Below are positions 24,283 through 31,545 of a DNA stretch of 41,271 bases, piece after piece (the first letter of the stretch is position 1; the number at the start of each line of letters is the position of its first letter). The DNA lies in NCBI GenBank assembly GCA_021791715.1, contig JAJYWB010000009.1, positions 1 through 41,271 of the forward strand, read 5' to 3'. A program made the translations under genes and the position numbers. The notes under the pieces are model-generated. The model ran no database searches and had not been told where the DNA came from. It was given only the letters and a program-made list of their open reading frames with translations. The stretch comes from Planctomycetota bacterium (lineage in GTDB: Bacteria > Planctomycetota > Planctomycetia > Isosphaerales > Isosphaeraceae).

Positions 24283-25644
24283 ATGAGCAAACGCTTACGT
24301 GATGCGGGCGAATCGGGGTTGTCGCGGCGCGATTGGTTGAGGCTCGCGGCGCTGGGGGTTTCGGGGTTCTCGGCTTCGGGTTGGATCGAGACGATCGCGG
24401 CGCAAGCCGCGGCGGCGGCGCCCTCGGCCAAGAAAAAGGCGTGCATTTTGCTCTGGATGTCGGGCGGGCCGAGCCAGACCGACACGTTCGACATGAAGCC
24501 GGGCCATCTGAACGGAGGAACGTTCAAGCCGATCGACACGTCGGTTCCCGGGATTCAAATTTGTGAACATCTTCCCAAGCTTTCCAAAGAGGCGAAGGAT
24601 CTTGTTTTGATCCGGTCGATGAGCACGAAGGAGGGGGATCACAGCCGCGCGACGTTATATTTGCGCACGGGATATATGCCGCAGGGGGCGATCCAATTCC
24701 CGACGATCGGATCGCTCGTTTCCAAAGAGCTCGAGCGCGAGAATTCGGAGTTGCCCAACTTCATCAGCGTGGCGCCGACCCGGTTCCTTAGCCCGGGCGC
24801 GTGGAGCCCCGGCTTTTTGGGCCCGCAATACGCCCCGTTGATCGTCGGCGATCAATTCTTCGGCGGACAGGTCGACGATCCCAATTATGAACAATCGCTG
24901 AAAGTGCGCGATCTCGACGCTCCCAAGGGAATCGACGTGCGTCGATCGGACGCTCGGCTTTCGCTTCTCGACGGCCTTGAATCCGATTTCATCGCGACGC
25001 GTTCGACCGCGGCGCCGATCGGCCACAAGACGGCTTACGATCGCGCCGTGCGGATGATGCGGTCCCCCGCGGCTCGGGCGTTCAACCTCGACGAGGAAAA
25101 AGCGTCCCTCCGCGACGAATACGGCCGCAACCAGTTCGGCCAGGGATGCCTGCTGGCGCGCCGGCTCGTCGAACGGGGCGTTCCGTTCGTCGAGGTTTCG
25201 CTCGGCGGCAATAACGGAGTCGGCTGGGATACGCATCAGCAAAATTTCGATCAAACCAAAAAACTGTGCGAATATCTTGATCCCGCCTGGTCCACGCTGC
25301 TGCGAGACCTCCGCGATCGGGGGCTGCTCGAATCGACTCTTGTCGTTTGGATGGGGGAATTCGGCAGAACTCCGCAAATCAACGGACAAGCGGGGCGCGA
25401 TCATTTCCCCAACGCGTGGTCGACGGTCCTTTGCGGCGGCGGAATCAAGGGGGGATCGGTCGTCGGCAAGACGAGCCCCGACGGAACGACGGTCGTCGAT
25501 CGCGCTGTCGCGGTCCCCGATTTTCTCGCGACGGTTTGCAAGGCTCTCGATATCGATCCGATGAAACAAAACATGTCGGATATCGGCAGACCGATCCGGA
25601 TCGCCGACCCCGCGGCCAAGCCCGTTCAGGAGATTCTCGCGTGA
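24283..25644 (+). CDS. DUF1501 exported protein (alkaline-phosphatase/sulfatase fold)
   Basis: 453 residues. AGGAG at 24271-24275 is 7 nt before the ATG at 24283; ATG 24280 or 24235 are alternatives. The N-terminus LSRRDWLRLAALGVSGFSAS is Tat-like, with a twin Arg. The DUF1501 core has ILLWMSGGPSQTDTFDMKPG, LVLIRSMSTKEGDHSRATLY, SLGGNNGVGWDTHQQNFD and VVWMGEFGRTPQINGQAGRDH, the usual metal-site strands of this family. The C-terminus IADPAAKPVQEILA is the sequence duplicated just downstream. The stop overlaps a GTG (GTGA at 25641-25644), so translation can pass directly to the next reading frame. The partner of the DUF1549 protein upstream; reaction unknown. It is probably folded in the cytoplasm and exported by Tat. 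Confidence 0.93.
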   Translation: MSKRLRDAGESGLSRRDWLRLAALGVSGFSASGWIETIAAQAAAAAPSAKKKACILLWMSGGPSQTDTFDMKPGHLNGGTFKPIDTSVPGIQICEHLPKLSKEAKDLVLIRSMSTKEGDHSRATLYLRTGYMPQGAIQFPTIGSLVSKELERENSELPNFISVAPTRFLSPGAWSPGFLGPQYAPLIVGDQFFGGQVDDPNYEQSLKVRDLDAPKGIDVRRSDARLSLLDGLESDFIATRSTAAPIGHKTAYDRAVRMMRSPAARAFNLDEEKASLRDEYGRNQFGQGCLLARRLVERGVPFVEVSLGGNNGVGWDTHQQNFDQTKKLCEYLDPAWSTLLRDLRDRGLLESTLVVWMGEFGRTPQINGQAGRDHFPNAWSTVLCGGGIKGGSVVGKTSPDGTTVVDRAVAVPDFLATVCKALDIDPMKQNMSDIGRPIRIADPAAKPVQEILA

Positions 25645-25647
25645 CGA
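25599..25647. repeat. 49-bp direct repeat, copy 1
   Basis: Identical over 49 bp to 25688-25736 (offset 89 bp). It holds the last 14 codons of the DUF1501 gene, an AGGAG ribosome site, and the GTGACGA that is both stop and next start. Confidence 0.9.
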
Positions 25648-25733
25648 CATCATTTTATTTAATAGCGTTCTCGCTCTTCGCGATCTCGATCGCCGACCCC
25701 GCGGCCAAGCCCGTTCAGGAGATTCTCGCGTGA
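25641..25733 (+). CDS. 30-residue micro-ORF: signal-peptide-like start plus copied DUF1501 tail
   Basis: GTG to TGA, overlapping the DUF1501 stop at one end and the EF-hand GTG start at the other, both as GTGA. The peptide is a hydrophobic signal-like segment (MTTSFYLIAFSLFAISIA) joined to DPAAKPVQEILA, which is identical to the DUF1501 C-terminus. AGGAG lies 9-10 nt upstream. It can be a translated linker that couples DUF1501 to EF-hand translation, or the debris of a duplication in which an older gene start was cut off. It is unlikely to be a functional enzyme; translation is not shown. Confidence 0.4.
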   Translation: MTTSFYLIAFSLFAISIADPAAKPVQEILA

Positions 25734-25736
25734 CGA
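25688..25736. repeat. 49-bp direct repeat, copy 2
   Basis: Exact copy of 25599-25647. It supplies the ribosome site and GTG start of the EF-hand gene. The 40 bp between the copies are about 60 % identical, position by position, to the first 40 bp of the EF-hand gene after the repeat, so the whole 89-bp unit may be an old tandem duplication whose other half has diverged. Confidence 0.85.
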
Positions 25737-27454
25737 TATTATTGAGATGGAATGCGATCGCGGTCGTCGCGATCGCGGCGATCGGATCGCTCGCTTCGCC
25801 GTCGCGCTCCGCGGGAGCGAATCTCCCCGAACAGGTCTTCGCGGTCACGCCCGGCGACGAAACGCAAGACGTGATCTTCCTTGAAGTCGACCGTCCCGTT
25901 CTTTTGCGCCTGCATATTTTTAGCGGAGATAAAGGCTTTCGCACCGCGTGGGAGGATCACGTCGAGCGGTTGCGCGATTTTTTTGATAAAAACCGCGACG
26001 GTAAGCTCGCGATCGGCGAATTCGACGCGAATCTCTGCGCTCAATTGTTGGCGTCGCCTTTCGGTCAATCGACTCAGCTTCTCGGAGGGATTCCGCAGGC
26101 GTTCCAGATCGATGTGAATCCCCAGGACGGGTTCCTTTCGCTCGCCGAACTCGTCGACAAGATCAGACCCGTTTTTACATCGTTTTTGATCGAGCAAAAT
26201 GGATCACCCAACCGCCGCGAAGAAGAGATTTTCCGCCGCCTCGATCAAAACGGCGACGGCAAGCTTTCGGCGAACGAGCTCGACGCCGCAGTCGCATCGC
26301 TTTTCGCGCTCGACGAAGACGACGACGAACTCCTCGTCGCGTCCGAGCTCGATCCCAACTCGAACCCCCTCGCACGCCGATTCTTCTTCCGTCCGCCCGT
26401 GCAAAATAATAACAACACGTTTTTGATCGTCGACGATCGAGGAATGAATGATTCAACGATTGCTCAGTTGATTGCGCATTATGATCAAGGGGGTCGTCGA
26501 AAAAACGCCGACGCGAGAGACGGTAAGCTGGCGCGGTGCGAGATCGGCCTCGACGAGGCGACGTTCCTCGCGGCGGATAAGAATCACGACGCCAAGCTCG
26601 AAGCGGGAGAGATCAAAACCTGGCTCGTCGGCATGCGTCCCGAAGCCGAATTTCGCATCGATTTGCCGACGGGAACGGGGAGGACGCGGATCGAGCTTCT
26701 GCACGGGAACGGCGAATCGATCGAGCGGAACGCGTCGCCGTACGTACCCGCGGGGCAGGGGAATCTTCAATCGGGAACGGCGCTTCATTTCGTCGATTCG
26801 CGGGTCGAGGTTTGGCCCGAACCGTACGTCACGGGCAACCTTAAACAGATCTATGTAAGTAATATCGAGAACGCCGACGGCGATCAGAACGGCGTGTTCG
26901 AGCGTAAGGAGGTCGAGGCGACGTTCCTCGGTCAATATTTTGATTTGCTCGATCGCGACGGCGACGGCAAGATCGTTCTCAAGGATTTCGAGCGGTTGGC
27001 CGAGATTCAGGAGGAATCGGTCGGCGCACGATGCGTACTGAGGATCGGCGACAAGGGTCGATCGCTATTCGACGTATTCGATAAAAACCACGATCAGATT
27101 TTGAGCGTGCGCGAGATCCGCGATGCGAAAGGGGCGATTCTCGCGTTCGACCGCGACGGCGATCGATCGGTGAGTTCTGAAGAAATCACGCGTCGATTTC
27201 GGCTCAAGCTCGGCCGCGGGAACGCCGGCTTTTTTCAGCAAGACCCCGAGGACGGCGACGGAAACATAAACGTTTCTCCGATGATGTCGTCGTCGATCGT
27301 CGAAGGCGCTCCGTGGTTTCATCGGATGGATCGCAACGCCGACGGCGACGTCTCGCGGCGCGAGTTTTTGGGAACCGACGCCGATTTCCGCCTGATCGAC
27401 CGCGACGGCGACGGGCTGATCGACCCCAAAGAAGCCGCCGCCGCTCCGTATTGA
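25730..27454 (+). CDS. Exported multi-EF-hand protein
   Basis: 574 residues, GTG start overlapping the micro-ORF stop, AGGAG in the duplicated block upstream. A signal peptide covers about residues 1-29 (NAIAVVAIAAIGSLASPSRS). About a dozen EF-hand-like calcium loops follow, some degenerate: DKNRDGKLAIGEF, DQNGDGKLSANEL, DEDDDELLVASEL, DKNHDAKLEAGEI, DRDGDGKIVLKDF, DKNHDQILSVREI, DRDGDRSVSSEEI, DRNADGDVSRREF and DRDGDGLIDPKEA. A beta-rich stretch without loops (about 295-365) separates two groups. It probably binds calcium outside the cytoplasm and may stabilise surface complexes with the WD40, DUF1549 and DUF1501 products, whose genes precede it in the same coupled operon. No catalytic motif is seen. 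Confidence 0.9.
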   Translation: MTILLRWNAIAVVAIAAIGSLASPSRSAGANLPEQVFAVTPGDETQDVIFLEVDRPVLLRLHIFSGDKGFRTAWEDHVERLRDFFDKNRDGKLAIGEFDANLCAQLLASPFGQSTQLLGGIPQAFQIDVNPQDGFLSLAELVDKIRPVFTSFLIEQNGSPNRREEEIFRRLDQNGDGKLSANELDAAVASLFALDEDDDELLVASELDPNSNPLARRFFFRPPVQNNNNTFLIVDDRGMNDSTIAQLIAHYDQGGRRKNADARDGKLARCEIGLDEATFLAADKNHDAKLEAGEIKTWLVGMRPEAEFRIDLPTGTGRTRIELLHGNGESIERNASPYVPAGQGNLQSGTALHFVDSRVEVWPEPYVTGNLKQIYVSNIENADGDQNGVFERKEVEATFLGQYFDLLDRDGDGKIVLKDFERLAEIQEESVGARCVLRIGDKGRSLFDVFDKNHDQILSVREIRDAKGAILAFDRDGDRSVSSEEITRRFRLKLGRGNAGFFQQDPEDGDGNINVSPMMSSSIVEGAPWFHRMDRNADGDVSRREFLGTDADFRLIDRDGDGLIDPKEAAAAPY

Positions 27455-27523
27455 TAAAAACTAAGACAAGAGCCGATCGAACACGATCGCGTCGTCGATC
27501 CCGCTCATAATCGCGCTCGTCGC

Positions 27524-27561
27524 GAACCCTCGATTCATGCTAAGATGCGATTCGAGGGTTC
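27524..27561 (+). promoter_or_regulatory. Palindrome around an extended -10 box, queA upstream region
   Basis: GAACCCTCGA (27524-27533) and TCGAGGGTTC (27552-27561) are perfect 10-bp arms. Between them lies TGCTAAGAT, an extended -10 sequence with TAAGAT at about 27541-27546. Transcription would start near the right arm and the leader before GTG 27577 would be about 25 nt. It is either an operator or a hairpin that ends the upstream operon; there is no U-tract. Confidence 0.4.
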
Positions 27562-27576
27562 TCGCATGATTATCAA

Positions 27577-28629
27577 GTGGAACTGATATCGCAATTGTTA
27601 ACGATTGAATTTGATTACAATCTTCCCGACCGATTGATCGCTCAACTTCCCGTCGAGCCGAGGGATTCGGCGCGGCTTTTGGTTCTCGATCGATCGAGCG
27701 CGGGGATCGCGCATCGAACGTTCGCCGATTTGCCCGAGTTATTAAATCCCGGGGATTTGCTTGTCAGGAACGACACGCGGGTCGTCCCGGCTCGGCTTTT
27801 CGGAGTTCGCGAGACGACCGGGGGCAAGTGGGAGGGGCTTTTCCTTCGCGAGGTCGCCGACGGCGGCTGGGAGATCCTCTCCAAAACGAGGGGGAGAATT
27901 CGGCCCGGCGAACGAGTGCTCGTCGGGTCGGGGCTCGCGCTCGAATTCGTGGAAATCCGGAGCGACGGCGGGCGGATCGTGCGACCGATATCGAACGGAG
28001 AATCGACGACCGAGTTGTTGATCAAATACGGACATGTTCCCATTCCCCCGTATATTCGGGGAGGGATCGACGATCCGAGCGATCGACTCCGTTATCAAAC
28101 GGTGTATGCGCAAACTCCCGGGGCGGTCGCGGCGCCGACCGCGGGGCTCCATTTCACCGAGGAACTGTTTAATAGGCTCGGCGAGCGCGGGATTCAAACG
28201 ATCGACGTCACGCTGCATGTGGGAATCGGCACGTTTCGACCGATCGAAACCGAACGGATCGATGAACATAATTTGCACGCCGAATGGGCCGAGGTTTCTC
28301 GGTCCGCGGCCTCGAAGCTTAACGAAACGAGGGATCGAGGGGGACGCGTGATCGCGATCGGCACGACCTCGACGCGAACGCTCGAAACCTCGGCGCGAAA
28401 CGGAGCGGGATTCGAGCCGTTTTCGGGCGAAACGGCGCTTTATATCAAGCCGGGTCACGTCTTTCGCGGAGTCGACGCGCTCGTGACGAACTTTCATCTT
28501 CCCAAAAGCAGCCTGCTCGTCCTCGTGAGCGCGCTCGCGGGAATCGAGAACGTCAAACGAGCCTACGCCGAGGCGATCCGCCTCGAATACCGCTTTTACA
28601 GCTACGGCGACGCGATGCTGATTCTCTAA
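27577..28629 (+). CDS. queA: S-adenosylmethionine:tRNA ribosyltransferase-isomerase
   Basis: 350 residues, usual length for QueA. It transfers and rearranges the ribosyl part of SAM onto 7-aminomethyl-7-deazaguanine in tRNA to form epoxyqueuosine, in the cytoplasm. Family marks in order: FDYNLPDRLIAQLPVEPRDS, RNDTRVVPARLFG, GHVPIPPYIRG, RYQTVYAQTPGAVAAPTAGL, VTLHVGIGTFRPIE, HAEW, ALYIKPGHVFRGVDALVTNF and HLPKSSLLVLVSA. GTG at 27577 is the furthest start; the family core begins about 10 residues later. No other queuosine genes (tgt, queC-F, queG) lie in the window. A palindrome around the probable -10 box lies just upstream. Confidence 0.96.
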   Translation: MELISQLLTIEFDYNLPDRLIAQLPVEPRDSARLLVLDRSSAGIAHRTFADLPELLNPGDLLVRNDTRVVPARLFGVRETTGGKWEGLFLREVADGGWEILSKTRGRIRPGERVLVGSGLALEFVEIRSDGGRIVRPISNGESTTELLIKYGHVPIPPYIRGGIDDPSDRLRYQTVYAQTPGAVAAPTAGLHFTEELFNRLGERGIQTIDVTLHVGIGTFRPIETERIDEHNLHAEWAEVSRSAASKLNETRDRGGRVIAIGTTSTRTLETSARNGAGFEPFSGETALYIKPGHVFRGVDALVTNFHLPKSSLLVLVSALAGIENVKRAYAEAIRLEYRFYSYGDAMLIL

Positions 28630-28727
28630 TAACGAAATAAATCATCATGATAGATCATATATATATAATTAAATAATAATAGCGGCGGAGATTGACGGTC
28701 GGACGGCCGTTTTGTAAAACACGACGC
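28630..28727. other. AT-rich spacer between queA and cobT
   Basis: An unusually AT-rich run (ATCATATATATATAATTAAAT near 28655-28676) in a GC-rich neighbourhood. It may act as an UP-like or promoter region for cobT; no clear -35/-10 pair was found. Confidence 0.35.
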
Positions 28728-29837
28728 ATGATGCGAGAGCATGTGTCGAGGGCTTCGGATTCGATTGAGGCGGCGATCGCGCGGGTCGATCCGGTCGATC
28801 GCGAATGCGCGGAGCGCGCTTTGGAGCGGCAAAAGACGCTCACCGCGCCCGAGGGAAGTTTGGGGAGGCTACTCGAAATCGGGAGGACGCTCGCGGCGAT
28901 TCAGCGGACCGATCGGCCGAGGGGCGAGCCCGCGGTGATCGCGGTTTGCGCAGCGGATCACGGCGTCGCGGTCGAGGGGGTAAGCAAATACCCGCCTCAG
29001 GTGACGGGGCAGATGGTTGCAAATTATCGATCCGGGGGCGCTGCGGTCAACGTGCTCGCTCGACGCTTCCAAGCGACCGTGCGCGTCATTGATCTTGGGG
29101 TCAAGTATCCTTGCGAATCTGAATGCGATTCATCCGAGACGCTTTTGATTCGAGCGCCGATCGCCGCGGGGACGAGGAATTTTCTCGAAGGCGCCGCGAT
29201 GTCGCGTGAAGAAGCGTATCGCGCGGTCGAAACGGGGATCGAGCTCGCCGATTCCTGGGCTCGATCCGAAGGTTTTGAGGTTTTCGCTCTCGGCGAGATG
29301 GGGATCGGCAACACGACCTCGGCCTCGGCGCTCGCCGCTTCGCTCACAGGGGCGCGTGTCGCCGACGTCGTCGGCAGAGGAACGGGAATCGACGATTCGG
29401 GATTGATCCACAAACGCGAGATCGTCGCACGCGCTCTCGCTCTCCACGCGGCGAAATCGGACGTCTGGGATCGGATCGCGGCGCTCGGAGGGTTTGAGAT
29501 CCTCGGCCTCGCGGGACTCGCGATCGGCGCCGCCGCGGCGCGCAGGCTCGTCGTCCTCGACGGTTTCATCAGCTCGGTCGCGGGATTGATCGCGGCGCGA
29601 TTATGTCCTAATATCCAGGGTTATTTGCTTGCGGCGCATCGAGGTCCCGAGCCGGGTCATCGCGTCGTGCTCGAAAAACTGGGGCTCGTACCGTTGCTTG
29701 AACTCGACCTGAGGCTCGGCGAAGGGACGGGCGCCGCGATCGCGCTGCCGATCGTCGCAGCCGCGGCCGATCTGCTCCGCGATATGGCGACGTTCGATTC
29801 GGCGGGGGTTTCAGGCCCGACCGATCCAGTTAGGTAA
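28728..29837 (+). CDS. cobT: Nicotinate-nucleotide--dimethylbenzimidazole phosphoribosyltransferase
   Basis: 369 residues from ATG at 28728 (the next codon is also ATG). An in-frame TTG at 28692 is less likely. It makes alpha-ribazole phosphate for the lower ligand of cobalamin, in the cytoplasm. Family marks: LTAPEGSLGRLLEIGRTLAA, VCAADHGVAVEGVSKYPPQV, ANYRSGGAAVNVLAR, FALGEMGIGNTTSASALAA, VGRGTGIDDSGLIHK, LGGFEILGLAGLAIGAAAAR and the closing LRLGEGTGAAIALPIVAAA with the catalytic Glu. Other cobalamin genes are absent from the window, so this is a stand-alone cobT, as in organisms that remodel or finish imported corrinoids. The gene converges with the DUF202 gene across a 60-bp AT-rich spacer. 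Confidence 0.96.
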   Translation: MMREHVSRASDSIEAAIARVDPVDRECAERALERQKTLTAPEGSLGRLLEIGRTLAAIQRTDRPRGEPAVIAVCAADHGVAVEGVSKYPPQVTGQMVANYRSGGAAVNVLARRFQATVRVIDLGVKYPCESECDSSETLLIRAPIAAGTRNFLEGAAMSREEAYRAVETGIELADSWARSEGFEVFALGEMGIGNTTSASALAASLTGARVADVVGRGTGIDDSGLIHKREIVARALALHAAKSDVWDRIAALGGFEILGLAGLAIGAAAARRLVVLDGFISSVAGLIAARLCPNIQGYLLAAHRGPEPGHRVVLEKLGLVPLLELDLRLGEGTGAAIALPIVAAAADLLRDMATFDSAGVSGPTDPVR

Positions 29838-29897
29838 ATTGTTATTTATTACTGATTATTCATTATTCATTATTTTTTCTTTATTATTGATTATTCA
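29838..29897. terminator. AT-rich spacer between convergent genes
   Basis: Almost pure A/T, with imperfect direct repeats of TGATTATTCAT and ATTATT between the stops of cobT and the DUF202 gene. T-runs are present on both strands, but no stable stem precedes them. It probably helps end transcription from both sides; that is inference from position and composition. Confidence 0.3.
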
Positions 29898-30278
29898 TCA
29901 AGCGTAATTCGCCCGCGCGAGCAAATAGCCCGCGAGCGCCACTCCCGAAACCGCGAGGATCATCGCGAACCAGACGGGCCATTTCGTTCCGTAATTGAGC
30001 GGGATATCGCGCGGATCGAGGCCGCGCTGAAACCGAACGTGCCGCCAAGCAGCGAGCGCGATCGCGATCGAGCCCAACATCAAAAGCCCGACTCCGATCA
30101 CAGTCGACCCGAGCCGAGCGTGCGTATCGACTTCGTCGGTTCGACGCATCATCCGCAAAAACAGGCCGAATCGTGCGACGACGAACCCCATACCGATCAC
30201 CCCCAAACCCGTGCGCACCCAGGCGAGCAACGTCCGCTCGGCGGCGAAGTACACCCTAGGATCATGACCTTCGGACAT
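29898..30278 (-). CDS. DUF202 (YidH-type) small membrane protein
   Basis: 126 residues. DPRVYFAAERTLLAWVRTGL is the hallmark start of DUF202, with the conserved ERT...WVRTGL. Three membrane helices follow: about 22-42 (GVIGMGFVVARFGLFL), 58-76 (GVGLLMLGSIAIALAAW) and 103-122 (WFAMILAVSGVALAGYLLA). The family is widespread, in the inner membrane, and has no proven function. GGGAG lies 7 nt before the ATG. It is the third gene of a minus-strand run after the duplicated-domain protein and GT4 genes. Confidence 0.93.
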   Translation of the reverse strand: MSEGHDPRVYFAAERTLLAWVRTGLGVIGMGFVVARFGLFLRMMRRTDEVDTHARLGSTVIGVGLLMLGSIAIALAAWRHVRFQRGLDPRDIPLNYGTKWPVWFAMILAVSGVALAGYLLARANYA

Positions 30279-30314
30279 AAGAACTCCCTTTCAGGTGAAA
30301 CTTCTTCAGCACGC

Positions 30315-31511
30315 TCAGGTCGATATCGTCTCATATTTAGGTTTTGAACGCGATGGATTTTCGGCTAATTTTCTTTCATATAACTCGCGTATTTGAGCCG
30401 TCATTGTTTCATGACGGAATTGTTCGGCGAAGCGGCGACGTCCCTCGCGGCCGAGGGCGTCGCGGAGCTTGCGATCGTCGGCGAGCTTAAGGATCGCCGC
30501 GGCGAGGTCCTCGACCGACCTGCGCGGCAGGAGGACGCCGGTTTCGGGGAGGACGACCTCGCGCGCCCCGTCGACGTCGTAACTGATCACGGGACGCTCG
30601 CAGATCAGCGCCTGGGGTAGAACGCGAGCGAGCCCTTCGCGAAGGCTCGGATGAACGACCGCGTCGACCGCGTGCAAAAGCTCGGGAATGCGGTCGGGAG
30701 GGACAAGCCCGACAAAAATCACCGCGTAACCGACCCCCAGCCGTTCGGCCTCGGCCTTTAGTCGATCGCGAAGAATTCCGTCGCCGATGAAGACGAACCG
30801 AACATTCGGATTGTGTTTAAGAACGATCGGCGCCGCGGCGAGGATATCGTCGTGCCCCTTGCGCTCGAAGAGCCGAGCGACCGTGCCGAAGGCGATCGCG
30901 TTCTCGGTTAAACCGAGCTCGTTCCTCACCTCTTCGCGCCGACGAGGCGGATTCAGAAACGAATCAACATCCATGCCGCTGTATATTGTTTGATATTGCT
31001 CGGGCGAACCGACGTTCGCGGCGAGAGCCTGTTCGGTCATCGCGTGACAAACCGAGACGATCGCGTGGCACCGCCGCGCCGACCAGCGTTCGATCGCGAT
31101 ATAAAGGACGTTGCGCGCGGGGGATTCGGACGGTCCGAACGGGAGCCCGTGGATCGTGTGGACGATAAGCGGAACGCGCTCGGCCCACGCCGCGGCGCGT
31201 CCCAGAACGCCCGCCTTCGAGCTGTGCGTGTGCACCACGTCGGGCTTGAGTTCGCGAAATAAACGACGAAGTTTCAGGTATGCGCGCAGATCGATCGCGG
31301 GACGGATCGCGCGCACGAGTTCGGGAACGATCCTCACGTCGAGTCCGCCGCGATTCGCGCGATCGAACAGATCCCCCTCGGGTCCCTCGGCGGGTCCCGT
31401 CACGAGCGTCGTCGAGTCGCGGCCGCCGCGGTGCAAACCCTCGACCGTCAAAAGCGTGTTCTCTTGAGCTCCGCCAAGAATCAAACGCGTGATAACATGA
31501 ACGATCTTCAT
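30315..31511 (-). CDS. Glycosyltransferase family 4 (GT4) with EX7Q motif
   Basis: 398 residues. The N-terminus has MKIVHVITRLILGGAQENTL, the Gly-rich acceptor loop of GT4 enzymes. DVVHTHSSKAGVLGRAAAW and VHTIHGLPFG follow. The donor domain shows AIAFGTVARLFERKGHDDIL, FVFIGDGILRDRLKAEAERL and HPSLREGLARVLPQALICER. In the usual EX7E motif the second Glu is Gln here. I recall the same change in a GT4 branch with this exact style of loop, so the enzyme is probably active. Cytoplasmic. It lies outside the main polysaccharide operon, 34 bp after the duplicated-domain gene and 36 bp before DUF202. Confidence 0.93.
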   Translation of the reverse strand: MKIVHVITRLILGGAQENTLLTVEGLHRGGRDSTTLVTGPAEGPEGDLFDRANRGGLDVRIVPELVRAIRPAIDLRAYLKLRRLFRELKPDVVHTHSSKAGVLGRAAAWAERVPLIVHTIHGLPFGPSESPARNVLYIAIERWSARRCHAIVSVCHAMTEQALAANVGSPEQYQTIYSGMDVDSFLNPPRRREEVRNELGLTENAIAFGTVARLFERKGHDDILAAAPIVLKHNPNVRFVFIGDGILRDRLKAEAERLGVGYAVIFVGLVPPDRIPELLHAVDAVVHPSLREGLARVLPQALICERPVISYDVDGAREVVLPETGVLLPRRSVEDLAAAILKLADDRKLRDALGREGRRRFAEQFRHETMTAQIRELYERKLAENPSRSKPKYETIST

Positions 31512-31545
31512 GAGTGATCGCTCGTTTCGCGGGCGTTCGCGCCGT

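Noticed and set aside
24235..24283. Internal promoter TACAAT (24246-24251) before the DUF1501 gene
   Set aside because: The -10-like box shares GATCGCGCTTACAAT with 37234-37248, but no -35 is found at a suitable distance in either place, so I do not call it.
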